From contig OZ029918.1 in the NCBI GenBank assembly GCA_964023275.1, forward strand, positions 15,869,861 through 15,933,860: 64,000 nucleotides of DNA, written 5' to 3'. Shown here piece by piece: positions 11,295-22,640 of this stretch (position 1 is the first letter of the stretch; each line of letters begins with the position of its first letter). The notes beneath the pieces are model-generated. The model had not been told where the DNA came from. It saw only the letters and a program-made list of their open reading frames with translations, and ran no database searches. Made by a program: the position numbers and the translations under genes. The DNA is from Norana najaformis. Its lineage: Eukaryota; Annelida; Clitellata; Crassiclitellata; Hormogastridae.

Positions 11295-13085
11295 ATGGTA
11301 TCAAGAGGCTGCAAGCTTCCGGCAGACGCGTTTTGCTATGTCTGTGGCCAATTTATCAAGATAAGAGCGAAAAGGTACTCCTTGGAAGCATCTGCTAAGA
11401 TGTGTGAAGCCTACAAGGCATATTTCGGCATGCCTGTCGGGGATCAACACGAACCCAGGGCACTTCATTTCACCTGCGAGCACTGCAAAGGGAGGATAAG
11501 ATGGACAATTGATACTCGCTTAGATAGCGACATTTTATGTCGTTGAGATTTCATATTTTTAAAATTTTCAATGTTATTGAACAAATATATGTTGCGAGAA
11601 TGTCTTGCACATTAGTCTTTGGTGAAATACATTTATTTTGTTATGATCACAATTTCATCTTGTTCTTTCGCTGACAACTCAAGCAATTGCTACTTCTGCA
11701 TGGCGGATCCTTCCAAACTTCGGACTGGCAAGAATGCACCTGCTATCACGTATCTGGACCTTCCTTCGATTATCGTACCGGTGCCACTCTGCCCTGAGCT
11801 TCCCGTACCAAACTCCTCCTGAGAGAAAGCAGCCGTCTTCAGAAGACAGCAGTAAGTCAGAGAGCGAGGAAGACGTTGGCGATCCAGATTACAATTTCCG
11901 AGCTGAGGTGAGAACCCCATACTATCCCGACCAAAAGATCTCAACGACTTGATCAGAGATCTTGGTCTCACCAAGTCCAATGCCGAGCTTTTGACGTCTA
12001 AGCTCAAGCAGTGGAATTTGTTGGATGAAAGTGTGCAAGTCGCAGATCAGAAGAATCGTCATCACGCTTTTCCCAGCTTCTTCACCAGTCAAGATGGGCT
12101 CTGCTTCTGCCACAATGTGACCGGTCTGTTCGAGGCAATTGGAATCGACTGTAACCCGAGCGAGTGACGTCTCTTCGTTGACAGTTCATGCAGAAGCCTC
12201 AAAGCTGTGCTGCTTCATAACGGGAACAAGTACCCGTCTCTTCCTCTAGCTCACTCGGTGCACCTCAAAGAGGATTACAACAGCATCAGAAGCTTACTAG
12301 ACGCCTTGAAGTATGATGAGTACGGCTGGGAGGTAATCGGACACTTCAAAATGGTAGCATTCCTGATGGGTCGCCAAGGCGGTTTTACCAAGTTTCCCTC
12401 CTTTTTATTTTCCCTTTGGGACAGCGGGGAAAAGAAGATGCACTACAACAGGCGAGACTGGCCACATTGGACCGAGTTCTCTGAGGGGAGGAACAACGTC
12501 AAGTGGGAGCCACTGGTGGACCCCAGAAGGTGCCGCTGATGCTACCACTGCACCTCAAATTTAGCCTTATGAAACAAGTTGTCTCAGCTCTAGATAAGGA
12601 TTCGCAGCCTTCAAGTACCTTCACGAGTTCTTCCCTAAGCTGTCTGAGGCAAAGGTCAAAGGCGGTGTCTTCGTCGGACCACAGGTAAAGAAGATCCTGG
12701 AGAACAAAAAATTCCCCAATAAGCTCACTAGGAAGGAGAAAGCAGCTTGGAACAGCTTTGTCGCAGTGGTTAGGGGCTTCCTGGGCATACACAAGGCTAA
12801 AACCTATGTGGAGCTGGTTGAGATTCTGGTGAAGAACTACGGCCAGATGGGGTGCAGGATGTCCCTCAAAGTTCATATCCTTGATGCTCATCTTGTTAAC
12901 TTCAAGGAGAACATGGGAGCGTACTCGGAGGAGCAAGGCGAAGGCTTCCATCAGGATATACTGAATTCTGCACGTCGCTACCAATGACAGTATAACGAAA
13001 ACATGACGGGAGACTACATTTGGGGCTGATTCGTGAAAGTGACTTACAGTATAATCGTAAATCTCGAAAAACTACTAACTTCTAA
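11295..13085 (+). pseudogene. broken transposon-borne protein of unknown function with Cys pairs
   Basis: A decayed copy of one long protein, about 560 codons when intact by my estimate. In order: an N-terminal CYVCGQF Cys pair and a FTCEHC pair (11295-11500); about 150 bp of unrelated sequence; NCYFCM (about 11685); a Pro/Ser/Glu linker ending VGDPDYNF (11875-11905); IRDLGLTKSNAELL (11950 on); CFCHNVTGLFEAIGI; VDSSCRSLKAVLLHN (about 12175-12220); FKMVAFLMGRQGGF; a PLHLKFSLMKQ block (about 12545); and a C-terminal SEEQGEGFHQDI, then DYIW, ending near 13085. Lesions include frameshifts near 11820, 11940, 12530, 12605 and 13026, a stop at 12165 in place of Trp, and a stop after RYQ at 12985. 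From memory, intact relatives are multi-copy uncharacterised proteins in many animals. The acid, Cys and inverted-repeat context suggests a transposase; this is inference. Confidence 0.8.
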
Positions 13086-13248
13086 ATCTTTATTGGTCAT
13101 TTTTGTATAACTGTAGGGTAAATACATGTTCATATTGATTCATGTGTTGTTGTTTTCTTTATTTGTATGAAAACACGCAAATTCGCCCGTTTCTTCATTG
13201 GAAATAGGTACATTTCGAAATATCATTGTCCTGGTCACAAAAAGAAAG

Positions 13249-13328
13249 TTTGAAGGGAATAACAGACATTTTCTATACCTTTTAGGCATAAGCAAGTAAG
13301 AAATAACACTTAATACCCAGGCACAAAA
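13249..13328. repeat. right inverted repeat
   Basis: Its reverse complement carries, continuously, both motifs found on the left: the CCTGGGTA..AAGTGTTATTTC half (13291-13328) and the GTATAGAAAATG..TTATTCCC half (13249-13294). The exact outer end and target-site duplication could not be fixed by eye. Confidence 0.75.
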
Positions 13329-13329
13329 A

Positions 13330-15265
13330 TTATGTTAGTGTTATTATTCAACCCATTCATACCTACTGTCTCTCTTTCATCTAAACCTAAATTCGACCTG
13401 ATTTACAATCAATTCATTTCAAATTCATCGTAATGTAACATACCAGAGACTGCCGCCGTTCGCTCATAACTCATCAGAGCTTTGACCTTAGCGGCTACCG
13501 GTAAAATAATTCCGAGAACTACAAGTCTTCCTTCGTACCTGTAAACAGCCGACGAATGGCTCTTCGCGGATTCTCTGGAATTAGATTTAACTCAGAGCAA
13601 AGTCAGAGTGAACCCCGTCGCGCGGGGTAGAGCAGGCTTCGTTTTAAGATGGTCTTTTATCTGCAGTTCACTGTTAAGCGCCTCCAACACAAATAGAATC
13701 CGCAACACGCATATTTATTTGCCTATTGGTTGCTTCAGCCTTACTTCGATATATTAGACCAGTTGTATAAACGGCGTCAAAATAAAATATAGCCTAGTAA
13801 GAACCCATAGGGGTTATACGTTGTGGCCAAATAAACTAAGAAGAGCCATTGTTTTCCTACTATTAATGTTACGCTACCATTAAATGTGATTTTATTTCAA
13901 GGCGCCTTCATAACGAGATGATCGGCAATCCTGTAAATTTTGCTAGCCTATGGTAATGTTGGAAAGACTTTTATAATTATGATTTCGCATTACTTAGGTT
14001 TATGCCAGAACGATGCTGCAAGCCTGCTACCCCGCCCCTAGTCGCCGCAGTGCTGGTTATGGTGGGGGTAGGATTTTCCAAGCTTTAACTGGGGTCTCGT
14101 AACGGCCAATGGGAAGTTTACTCTCCCCTCAGCGCCTCAGTATGCGATACTTAAGGTATCTATGTATATTCTATTATTATTCTAAGAGTTCATAGATTTT
14201 ACAAAAACATTTAGAGTTTGATGAACGTTCGCCGTTCGGTCGTTTCAGTTAAAATGTCTCGGTTTACTAGCAAAACATCGTGCCAGCCGACGTCAGAACT
14301 GCCCAGCACGTGTTCGATGCGTGACAGATAGACGCATCTAGCGAGCACAAACAAATCAATAATACCATGACGTCATAAAAATTTCCGATACAAAGCATGC
14401 TTACTCAACAATGTAAAAAGTATGTCCACATGTGTACTTTTATGCAATACAATGGATCAATGGCATTCAGTCCATTCATATCACTGCAGGTAAAAGGTCT
14501 ATTCATATTCCCAAGACTGCCATAATTAAAACCAGTACTAGGCCTACACATGCATGTTGCCAGAGTTTGTTGACGTTGATAGGCCTACATTTATTCATAT
14601 TGTCAAACATTATTCGCACTGCAGTTGTTATTATGACCTACCGCGATGCAAATGTTTTCTTAGACAAACCAAGTCGCGTCGCTATATGATTTTTAACAGT
14701 GGAAAAGTTTTACTGGTACAGAAACGTGAGCAGATTAGATGCCTGCAGCCAGCAAAGCATCTTCCTCTACCCGCCATATTCATTGCGCTGCATTCAGCTA
14801 TCGGCTGGGCTTCCGCGAACTTAAGAGCATCAACGATACACCCAGTGCGATGCTTAGCGGCAAATTGCCACCGATCATTTCAGGCCTGCGGGATAGACTT
14901 ACAGCGGGAAACTGTGTAGATAAGTCAGTGCGTGAGAAAATGACTCTCGCTCCGGGTTTGATGCTTTCTTTCTCATTCTCGGTTGTTATCTGTGTAATAC
15001 AAGGCTTAGATACGTGGTGCATCAGTGGCGCCGCAGGCAATGAAATGGTACTGAATAGCTGACTGACCACAAAATCTAAGCTCTGTCTCAAGATATTCCA
15101 AAATGTCAAGAATTTTAAGTGCATTAATAAATATTGTAAATATGTGAGCTCAGTTAAATTAAGAGCCAGCATTTAGGCAGGTTAATAATTAAAGTAATCT
15201 ATGCCTGCAAAAATGAGCTAAATAATTCGTTATTACTGTAACTTTAATTTAAGATTTATAAAGCG
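13330..15265. other. anonymous intronic sequence
   Basis: Nothing recognised. A C-rich/G-rich patch lies at about 14020-14080. Open frames at 14432-15172 overlap on both strands and show no domain. Confidence 0.35.
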
Positions 15266-15600
15266 CCTCTTAGAGAATAACTCAACAAGGGCGCTCCCGA
15301 CCCGAACAAGTAAAATATCTGCTAAACAGTACAGTCTTCAGGCGCCTGCAAGACCCTGAGAGAGGAAGAGAGAGGAACTCGAGTCGCAGATCTTGAGAGA
15401 GACGGTTCCTGCAGGTGGGAATGACATAAGCAAAGCTTCTGGACTGGGCGGTAGCAGTTCGCATGCGCGGGACAAACAAGAGATCATGGGTGGCCGAAAG
15501 GAGGGTGCTATGGCCCGGTAACGAAGAGACTAAAGTGCAAAAGCCCATGACTGTGGGGACATCAGTCAACAGGACACTGTCTAGCGATTTCACCTAAGGC
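15235..15600 (-). mobile_element. LINE reverse-transcriptase C-terminus and 3' tail
   Basis: The minus strand reads DLLFVPRMRTATAQSRSF, then RNRLSQDLR, then FLSLPLSGSCRRLKTVLF. This corresponds to the WNxLP..FKxxLKTxLF end of CR1/L2-type ORF2. A GGGAGCGCCC..AGGCGCTTTATAAAT tail follows. The segment upstream of the PSLW motif is frayed. The same tail type recurs at 17385. Confidence 0.7.
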
Positions 15601-16471
15601 AGGGATTCAGCGGAGAGAATTTAAACGGTAACGGTTAAATCGAATGGTGTCTGCTTTTCACGCTCTACGTGACCTCACTTTACGGTTTGACTTTTGTTGT
15701 GCTTCTGCCATCGAACGGGTTCGATGCATTGGTGTTATGGCAAGTCGCATCGAAGAAGTCTGTAACTAAGTCGGTAATTCAATGAAAAGAATATTTGTAA
15801 CAAGTTTTCTCGTGCGAATATACAGTTCTTTCGTACGAAAGCGGTAGACGAATTAGTGTGAGTTCACTGGCGTGGAATAGTGAGTTAGAAACGTTTTGCG
15901 TGAACTGGAACTTCGTTGACTCTGAGCGACAGAACTGCTTAGCATCATCGATTGATGCTTTGACATTTGATAGTGGTGCTAAATAAATAAATAAAGAAAT
16001 AATAATAATTAAGCGCAAAATAATGGAAGTAGGCCTATCAATAGAATTAGATGTAGACCTTTAGACTCTAGGCAAAATTGTTGCATTATTACATGAACTT
16101 TGAGGAGTGACAGATGTCCACCGACCAATTCACGCTCCTTGTACTGATACAGAAGCCAAGAAGACAAGCGGCCCTGATTCGGACGCATTAAGCAGTTTGG
16201 AAATAGTGACGGTCATAGCCATCGTCATCCCATAAGCCTAAACTTTGCTGGGACTTATGCCCTCTGCCCTCTTTAATCAACGCTACGATGCCTTAAATGT
16301 GCCTTTGCCTAACTTCTTTATAGCGAATATAAACGTGACCAAGCTATATCGATTACACAAACTTTCGTTCTCTTTATAGATAGATATTTCTAACTATTTA
16401 CAAGGCTACATGTTATTCCATCAAACCTCCACTACTTTCTGTCTTTAATAAAAGCTGAGACTCGACTGTAG

Positions 16472-16556
16472 TATACCTATAAACAAAACATACCTATAAA
16501 CAAAACATACCTATAAACAAAACATACCTATAAACAAAACATACTTATGAACATAC
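16472..16556. repeat. 17-bp tandem repeat
   Basis: Four perfect copies of ACCTATAAACAAAACAT starting at 16475, 16492, 16509 and 16526, and a diverged fifth at 16543. Confidence 0.9.
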
Positions 16557-16654
16557 ACCGTGCATTTTCACAACTGCTGCCCTGTGCTCACCCTAGCAAT
16601 GCCATGCCAATCCCAACCATGAAGTGCCGATCCCTGCCTAAATTTAAACGACTG

Positions 16655-16990
16655 TAATGTAACAAGCATTTTTATAGCGCCTTTCAGCATCTGTCAAAAG
16701 CGATTATCACGCCATGTGTTCTAAAGAAACTCAGCGTACTTTGCTTTACATTACTTTTACTGTGACATACCTACTGCCTGCACTACTTGCCTTTGTTTGC
16801 CTTAGCTTCCCTTCCTTTGATGACATGTCCGTTTAAAATGCTGCGGCTCGGCTAATCAGTTTTATTTACAAAGTTTCGTGATATATTTAAATGCAAGGGG
16901 GATGAGCTGCAAACTGTTTGCCTATGCACATACTAATCTAATCTAATCTAATCTAAAGACTTCTATAGCGCCGTTTTCATAATGCCCAGG
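16655..16990 (-). mobile_element. fragments of L2/CR1-type 3' tails
   Basis: Two minus-oriented tail words, GGCGCTATAAAAATGC (around 16665-16690) and GGCGCTATAGAAG (around 16965-16980), flank a short (CTAAT)n run at 16933-16958. No coding portion is left. Confidence 0.45.
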
Positions 16991-17139
16991 GCATAAGTCG
17001 GTGGTCGCTTCTAGTCAAAATCGCAATCAAAATCATATTCCTTTGGAGAAGACGGATCGAAGACGCATTGAGTTCATGACTTCATGGCTGATGCGTTCCA
17101 TCCTATCTTGAGGCGCTATTTCTGTCTTAGCTGACCGCA

Positions 17140-17405
17140 TGTCCATTCCCCGTTCAGCGCAGGGTGATCTTTGTTGTCTGTCTGTCCCGTTTCTGTCCCG
17201 TACTGCCACATTCCAACAGGGTAGCTTCGCCGCTGTCGACTCCTCATTTTGGAACAGGCTGAGTGCAACTTGTCATGATTTTTTGTCTTTTCTCCGCCTC
17301 TTTTTTGAAAGCAGTTGAAGAGTATTCTATCTGATCCTGACCTTGTGTTGCCAGGGTCGGAAGCACCTCCAATGAGGCGCTATATAAATGTGCACTTAAG
17401 AGTAC
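17140..17405 (+). mobile_element. LINE reverse-transcriptase C-terminus and 3' tail
   Basis: Reads QGSFAAVDSSFWNRLSA, the counterpart of the FSVAGPSLWNSLPA motif near the end of CR1/L2 ORF2. A short FLSFLRLFF segment follows, then a frameshift, then the tail GGTCGGAAGCACC..GAGGCGCTATATAAATGTGC. The copy is severely 5'-truncated, as is usual for LINEs. Confidence 0.7.
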
Positions 17406-17409
17406 GATA

Positions 17410-18460
17410 TGCGGCGCCATTGGTTGTTCTTTTTCGAAATACGGAGAAGCGCCAGAAAAGCTTTAAATGAATAAAATATATGCGGCTGTCTTCTGAGCCT
17501 ACTCTACCTGTGGCCTGGGCGCTGGGATCTAGCGTTCGCATTCATCGCCACATCAACAACACCAACAAAGTTTAGCATCTGCTCGGATGCTGTAGGGACT
17601 AAACACTGCTGCAGGCATCATCTTCTGGCAGTCATCAGCAGCGCGTACTACGCACCAGCTGCTACCCTGGAGAAAATATAGCAATCGCACCGAGTGGGGT
17701 AAGTTATTTACTGGATATGGAAGCCGTCATACATGCAATAGGCGTGTCGGTTTGTTTTCGAAAGTTGTTGTTGTTTTCAAATTCCTATCAGATCCATTGC
17801 GGTTTATGCGTTGCTGCCCGTAGAAGGGCGGATCCTAAGTGAGTTGGCTGGGCGTCTATCGTCAGGATTCTGTTCCGGATCGGCGCATTGCCCGGTTCGA
17901 GAAACCGTTAAACTACCGACGAATGAGACACCTGATTTCGTTCAAGCACAGGCACCAGTAGCTTATCACCTAGGCCTACACACACACGACTCGGTCTAGG
18001 CTCGTATCGTACAGCCGCGGCCACCAATCTATTTCCAAAAACCTTCTTCTCCAGTCCTCGGTTCCAACCGCGAGAAAGCCAGGTTCGCAACACGAGTTTG
18101 ACATTACTGAGCTCTACCAAACTGTGACTTTATTCCATAAGAACCTGACGATTTGCGACCTTATTCGGCCAGCTATGCGCAGCGCGGGCCGCATCAAAGT
18201 AGAGCTCTGATTAAATATACTGGGGGGTTTTGACCTATAGAATGAGATCAATGTAAAGGTCGTGACCCTTGCTTCTCTTCAATGGCGACTTCCTAGCCCA
18301 TCCATGTAACGTGGCGCGTATTTGGTAAAGCCATCGGTGTCGTGTCTGTCTGTTAACATAGTAGGTCTAAATGGTAAACTCTGTGTTTGAAGTCGCCTGC
18401 ATACTTCACCCATTAACCAAACAATTCTTTGTAGAAACTAGACTTTTAAAAAGCCAAAAT
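17410..18460. other. anonymous intronic sequence
   Basis: GC-richer than the average of the window, with normal CpG. Open frames at 17811-17999 (+) and 17908-18120 (-) overlap and are not supported. Confidence 0.3.
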
Positions 18461-18464
18461 AGGT

Positions 18465-18680
18465 TGATTGATTGATAGCTGGATGAATGAATGAATGGGT
18501 GGATTGGTGGAGTGAATGGATGATCAGACAGAGAGGTAAAATATTTAAGATAGACAGATGTACGGATAGATGGATGGACAGATGGATAAGTATATATATA
18601 CACGGATAGATAGATAGAGACAAACAGACAGACAGACAGACACAGACAGACAGATACAGACAGACAGACAGACAGAATTA
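18465..18680. repeat. compound GATA/GACA/GAATGAATG microsatellite
   Basis: Successive runs of TGAATGAATG, TGGATGGA, GATAGATA and ACAGACAG units over about 210 bp. The minus-strand open frames full of Ser/Val/Cys/Leu repeats come from this. Confidence 0.9.
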
Positions 18681-18839
18681 AACTTATATGGCGCCGCAAT
18701 AGAGCAGTAAATGGAACAATGGGACCGTAAAAACTGAACTGCCGTGACTATGATTTGTCAAAGGAAATGTTTAAGGCAGGAATTTAAGCGGACATGGAGT
18801 CGCAGGTCATCTCGTAGTAAAGATTCCAATTAGTTTCCA

Positions 18840-19170
18840 TTTCTATTGGCCATGGACAGAAACTATCGGGGCATTCGAGAGAAGCTTTGAACACAAACTT
18901 AGTCGAACTGGAGGGTGTCGGAGCGGCCGCCTGTAAAGCAAGTGATGGGCTCGAAGTGTGTCGCCCTGTTGCGCGCAGGGTGAAAACCCGGAATCCCCGA
19001 CCCAGGGGCGACTGGCGAGGGCACTACAGCAGACTCTGAACCGGCGACAGAAACTGTATCGATACACTTGATGGACAAGTGCTCTGTGCACGAGTCCGCC
19101 TCCGGGCCACTCCCGAGAGGGAGGAGGTTTTGCCCAGTGCTAACTGAATAAGTCAAAGTGAAGAAAATCA
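18840..19170 (-). other. GC-rich open segment, unrecognised
   Basis: A 90-codon minus-strand frame (19171 to 18899) has balanced composition with several Pro/Gly/Ser and four Cys, in a GC-rich island containing GGCCGC and GCGCGC words. It could be a lone exon or part of an element. No family is recognised, and it lies inside the intron of the plus-strand gene. Confidence 0.25.
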
Positions 19171-19732
19171 AAAAGCGACGGGCAACGGCCTGGAGTGATT
19201 AGTACTCTCTTAAGGTAGTGTACAGCAAAGAAAAAGCACATCAGTTTCGCCTTTACTTCTCATTATTAATGTCCAAATTCCAATGCAATGGTTTATACAG
19301 TTCATCCTACGTCGCATAAATTGACAATGGAATGGCTGTTCAATTTATGTATGCATGTCTGTATCAAAACACTTAATGTATTACCTGTTAGGTAGCTCAC
19401 AAAAGCCCTCGATGGTCTCTGAGGCGGCGAGGGTCAAGTTAAGTTGCTTCACCCTAGTTCAAGCCCTTGATCCGGGGTTTCGTTTAAGCCCGCATACCAC
19501 TGCTACGAGCGAGGACCAGTCAGCAACAGCAGCAGCACTCGTCCTTCATCAGACGAAATTAGTACTGGTAGAACTTTTCCAACGCTCCTCGGTTACATTT
19601 CAAACATTCACAATTGTCGCTTCCTGCAACACATTTGCGCTGCAACAACCGTCTTGTCCAGACAATTCAAGCTGGTCTTATCTACTGATGACAAACCGAC
19701 AAAGGTAATAATAGTCAGAATAATAGTCATGT

Positions 19733-19770
19733 TACTACTACTAATACTACCACCACCACTACTACTACTA

Positions 19771-19801
<31 letters not shown>

Positions 19802-19862
19802 CACTACTACTACTAATTATTATTATTATTATAAATATTATTATTAATATTATTATTATACG
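19733..19862. repeat. (CTA)n/(ATT)n microsatellite just upstream of a splice acceptor
   Basis: CTA and CCA triplets pass into (TTA)n and ATATTATT units, ending about 15 bp before the TTTTTACAG acceptor at 19876. It occupies the position normally taken by branch point and polypyrimidine tract. Confidence 0.9.
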
Positions 19863-19876
19863 TTGCGTTTTTACAG

Positions 19877-20930
19877 AGAGTATGAGAAGACGATGCAGTG
19901 CCTTCACCTGTCATTTGCCCATTGTCGTCCTGGACACCTCCATCTCCAGCTGATTGCCTACCGCCTTGGATACCTTCGCACCTTCATGGAGCAGACCTGT
20001 GATCAGCTGGACAGGGCAGCAGACGGGGCCGATGAGTCGGAAGACGACGAAAGCGACAGCTCTCCGCTGCAGCCACCGCCGCAGCCGACGATTGCTGATC
20101 TGACGTCCGAGGCTGCAGGAGATCGTGTTCAGATGGAACGACAGGATATCGGTGGCCCAACGACTCGTCTCATTTCAAGTGGCAATGCTACGCTCAGAAG
20201 TTACTTTACAACGTCTATCGTGGTGCCAAGCGACTCTTCACAGTCAAAAACTCGTATAGAACCAAGTTTCGCATGGGTATCAAGTGACTCCTCGTCCTCG
20301 CCATCCTCCTCCTTCTCTTCCTCCTCCTCTTCCTCTTCTTCCTCCTCTTCCTCCTCCTCCTCCTCCTCATCTACGACGTTAAGTGTTACTTCATCTTCGG
20401 CACTTCGGTCGGTGGCACTTGGTGTGACGTCGTCTCACCTGCGCATGACGTCAGAGCACCTGACGAGTGGAGGTGGCGCCGAGTGCAGTGGTGCGTTCGC
20501 TTGCGGAGGCAGAGCATCAGATGCGGATGGACAGCAACGGACATCGCTACGGATGTGGACTTTGTCGTCGCGACATCCAACGCCGCCGCCGACGACGACG
20601 ACGACGACACTCTTGGCCGCGATCTTTCCCGTCGTAAGGTCGACCTTGCCCCATAGTTTCAACGGGGGTCTTACGCCAGACCCAGCGGCGACAGTTGCCC
20701 TTCAGTCGCTCTTTCGCCCTAGTTCATCTACTGGTGAAACAACCCAGACTGGTGCCCTGGCTACTGCATCGTCGTCGGTAGGCGGCACGAAAGCCATGCA
20801 GTGCCATCCGGGAGTCACGTGTTCGAGAGCTAACTCTGCGGGAAACGGAAGTAGAAGCTACTCGTTAGGCCTTTGTCTCGCGTTGTCTGCCATCTTGTTG
20901 CTGATGAATCATGTAAATATCTGTCTCTGA
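19877..20930 (+). CDS. exon 2 of secreted, probably GPI-anchored six-cysteine protein
   Basis: Terminal coding exon. The first base completes the split codon from exon 1 (CA+A, Gln). Cysteines at 176, 184 and 209 of the joined protein complete a six-Cys, probably helical domain with Leu/Tyr-rich spacing. Next come an acidic ESEDDESDSS segment, a Pro-rich patch and a Ser homopolymer of about 20 residues (around 20310-20372, TCC/TCT/TCG codons). A long Ser/Thr/Ala/Gly-rich stalk follows, with N-glycosylation sequons NAT and NGS. The last residues, LGLCLALSAILLL and a short polar end, look like a GPI-attachment signal or a single membrane helix. The exon continues as 3'UTR after the TGA; the first AATAAA I noticed is near 21952. 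Family not recognised. Confidence 0.7.
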
Positions 20931-20933
20931 GAC

Positions 20934-22100
20934 TGAACTGGATGCATTGCCATGTTTTGTAGATGATATGCCGTTATCTAGAGGCATTTATCAATGCGAG
21001 TGGGATCTCCTCCTGGTGAAGAGGGATCGTCTGGCCGTGCACGGCCCCCTGCCTGACTCTGGCAACCGGTGGAGTTCAGGTGGGAGGGACCTTCTGTGGC
21101 GGCTGTGACACCCACAGACCTGTGCATATTTAGTAGAATGCATTTGGTCTCTTAGAGTTTTCCAAGAGGCCTACAGCCTTTAAGACGTATAGGCCGTTCA
21201 TAGTAGGCCTAAACGCAGGCCTTTCCCGTGTGTAGGCCTTCAAGATGCCGCCGTTAAGGCCAGTAGACCAAAATAGCTACAGGTTTCTTATGGAGGCAGT
21301 CAAAAGGGCATCGTCCATCTGACTTTATGTTAGACGAGTTACTGGCCAATGAGTACTGGTTATTCTAAGAATCGGTGGTGGGTAGCTAAGCAGTCGGAAG
21401 CTAAATGCTGTCTGATGAAGACTGGAGACCATAGAGACATCTGACCATAGGGAACATTTCTGACCGAACGACTCTCAATAGGAAGCGTTGTCAGACAATT
21501 ATTATAGCGGATGAAATCCAAATGTTGAAGGTGGTCGTGTGCAAACATGTAGAACAAACTACGGCGTGCCTAGTATTGGTCATCAGAAATGAAACCAATT
21601 TCTGGGATCATCCACCTGAATCCGTCTGTCTTATGTGTAAATTGATGGCAGCTATATCTCCCACGGCCCGTAACAAGTCACTGCTTAGTATCGTCGAGTT
21701 TCCTATCAGTATCTTGACATTCAGGCTTTTGCGAAGCATTCTCAAACGTTCATCCATATTAATGCATCAATGTCTGGCTACATTACTTTACATGGTAGTG
21801 GAAACTCCCAGTTAGAATGTTGTCATTTCCATATCCATAAGTCAGGCATCTCCTATTTCGTAGCACTATTAACTATCCCAGTTAGAATTATGGTTTGACC
21901 AATAGTTGTCGAAATCCTGGTAGGTAGGCCTAACAACATAACCGTTTCCAGAATAAATTGTTTGGACAGCTACATGTTAGACCTTGAGCAACACAGCACC
22001 CGTATTATACTGGCAGCTAATCTGTCAGCTAGGCCACTGGCAGGACCAGAACCGAGCGTCAGAAGTCAGAAATTAGCAAAAATTACAGAGGAGAGAAAGA
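20934..22100. other. probable 3'UTR, then anonymous sequence
   Basis: It follows the stop codon of the six-Cys protein. A GC-rich patch at 20990-21120 and several AGGCCTA words are present. AATAAA occurs near 21952. No other gene is seen. Confidence 0.35.
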
Positions 22101-22104
22101 AGAA

Positions 22105-22240
22105 AGTGAGTGGGTGGGAGCGTGGGTGAGTGATTAAGTTAGCGAATGGGTGAGTGATTGAGTGAACGGGTGAGTGTGATTGGGTGAGTGGGTTGGTGGG
22201 TGAATAACTGAGTGATTGATTGAGTGGAGTGAGTGAACGA
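22105..22240. repeat. degenerate GAGTGAGTG minisatellite
   Basis: Irregular repeats of GTGAGTGATT, GAGTGAACGG and GTGGGTGAGT over about 135 bp. Confidence 0.8.
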
Positions 22241-22539
22241 TTTCATTAATGCCAGACTTCATAAGTAACCATAAAAAAGGATGTTATCAGCTGCATCATT
22301 AGATCACTAAACCGCACTCACTAAATGAAAATAACAAGGATTAAATAAAATTACTGAATCGATTAAAATTAAATAAAGATTGAAGGAGACACTCTCCTAT
22401 AGGCAATCATGGGTATGATGTGTTACCGACATCATTTTCTTAATCTCGGTGTACACTGTATAAAATAAAGGCGCGTTAGCTTTCACTGTATACTCGTTTA
22501 AAAGCCGAGTTGGCTGGCGGTTCTAGTAGATGTAAATGT

Positions 22540-22640
22540 TACTCTACAGAGCACTGTAACTAATCGCCTGTAAATAAGCTGGTCCCACGACTTAGCTTTA
22601 TTGGGCGCTGAAGAAATCCGGAAATTACGATTACGATTCC
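22540..22640 (+). mobile_element. LINE 3'-tail copy
   Basis: Reads CGCCTGTAAATAAGCTGGTCCC, then TTTATTGGGCGCTGAAGAAATCCGGAAATTACGATTACGATT. This matches the tails at 22985, 27440 (reverse) and 40590. An (ATTG)n run follows at 22662-22690. Confidence 0.65.

Larger units (their letters stand above)
6602..19876 (+). other. 13.3-kb intron packed with mobile elements
   Basis: Bounded by GTAAGT at 6602 and TTTTTACAG ending at 19876; the flanking codon phases match. It contains a LINE tail, the heat-shock-promoter transposon copy at 9.5-13.3 kb, two LINE C-terminal fragments and several microsatellites. Small unseen exons inside it cannot be excluded, but none is needed to keep the frame. Confidence 0.55.

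Noticed and set aside
16472-16556. Possible CRISPR-like or other spaced direct repeat
   Set aside because: The units are adjacent with no spacers, so it is a plain 17-bp tandem repeat in a eukaryotic genome.
18406-18699. Minus-strand frame rich in Ser, Val, Cys and His
   Set aside because: It arises from GATA/GACA/GAATG repeats.
19608-19953. Leu-rich (+) and Ser-rich (-) frames
   Set aside because: They are translations of the (CTA)n/(ATT)n microsatellite in the intron.
20386-20662. Minus-strand frames opposite the Ser-rich exon
   Set aside because: They are antisense shadows of exon 2, which has matching splice phase and a coherent protein layout.
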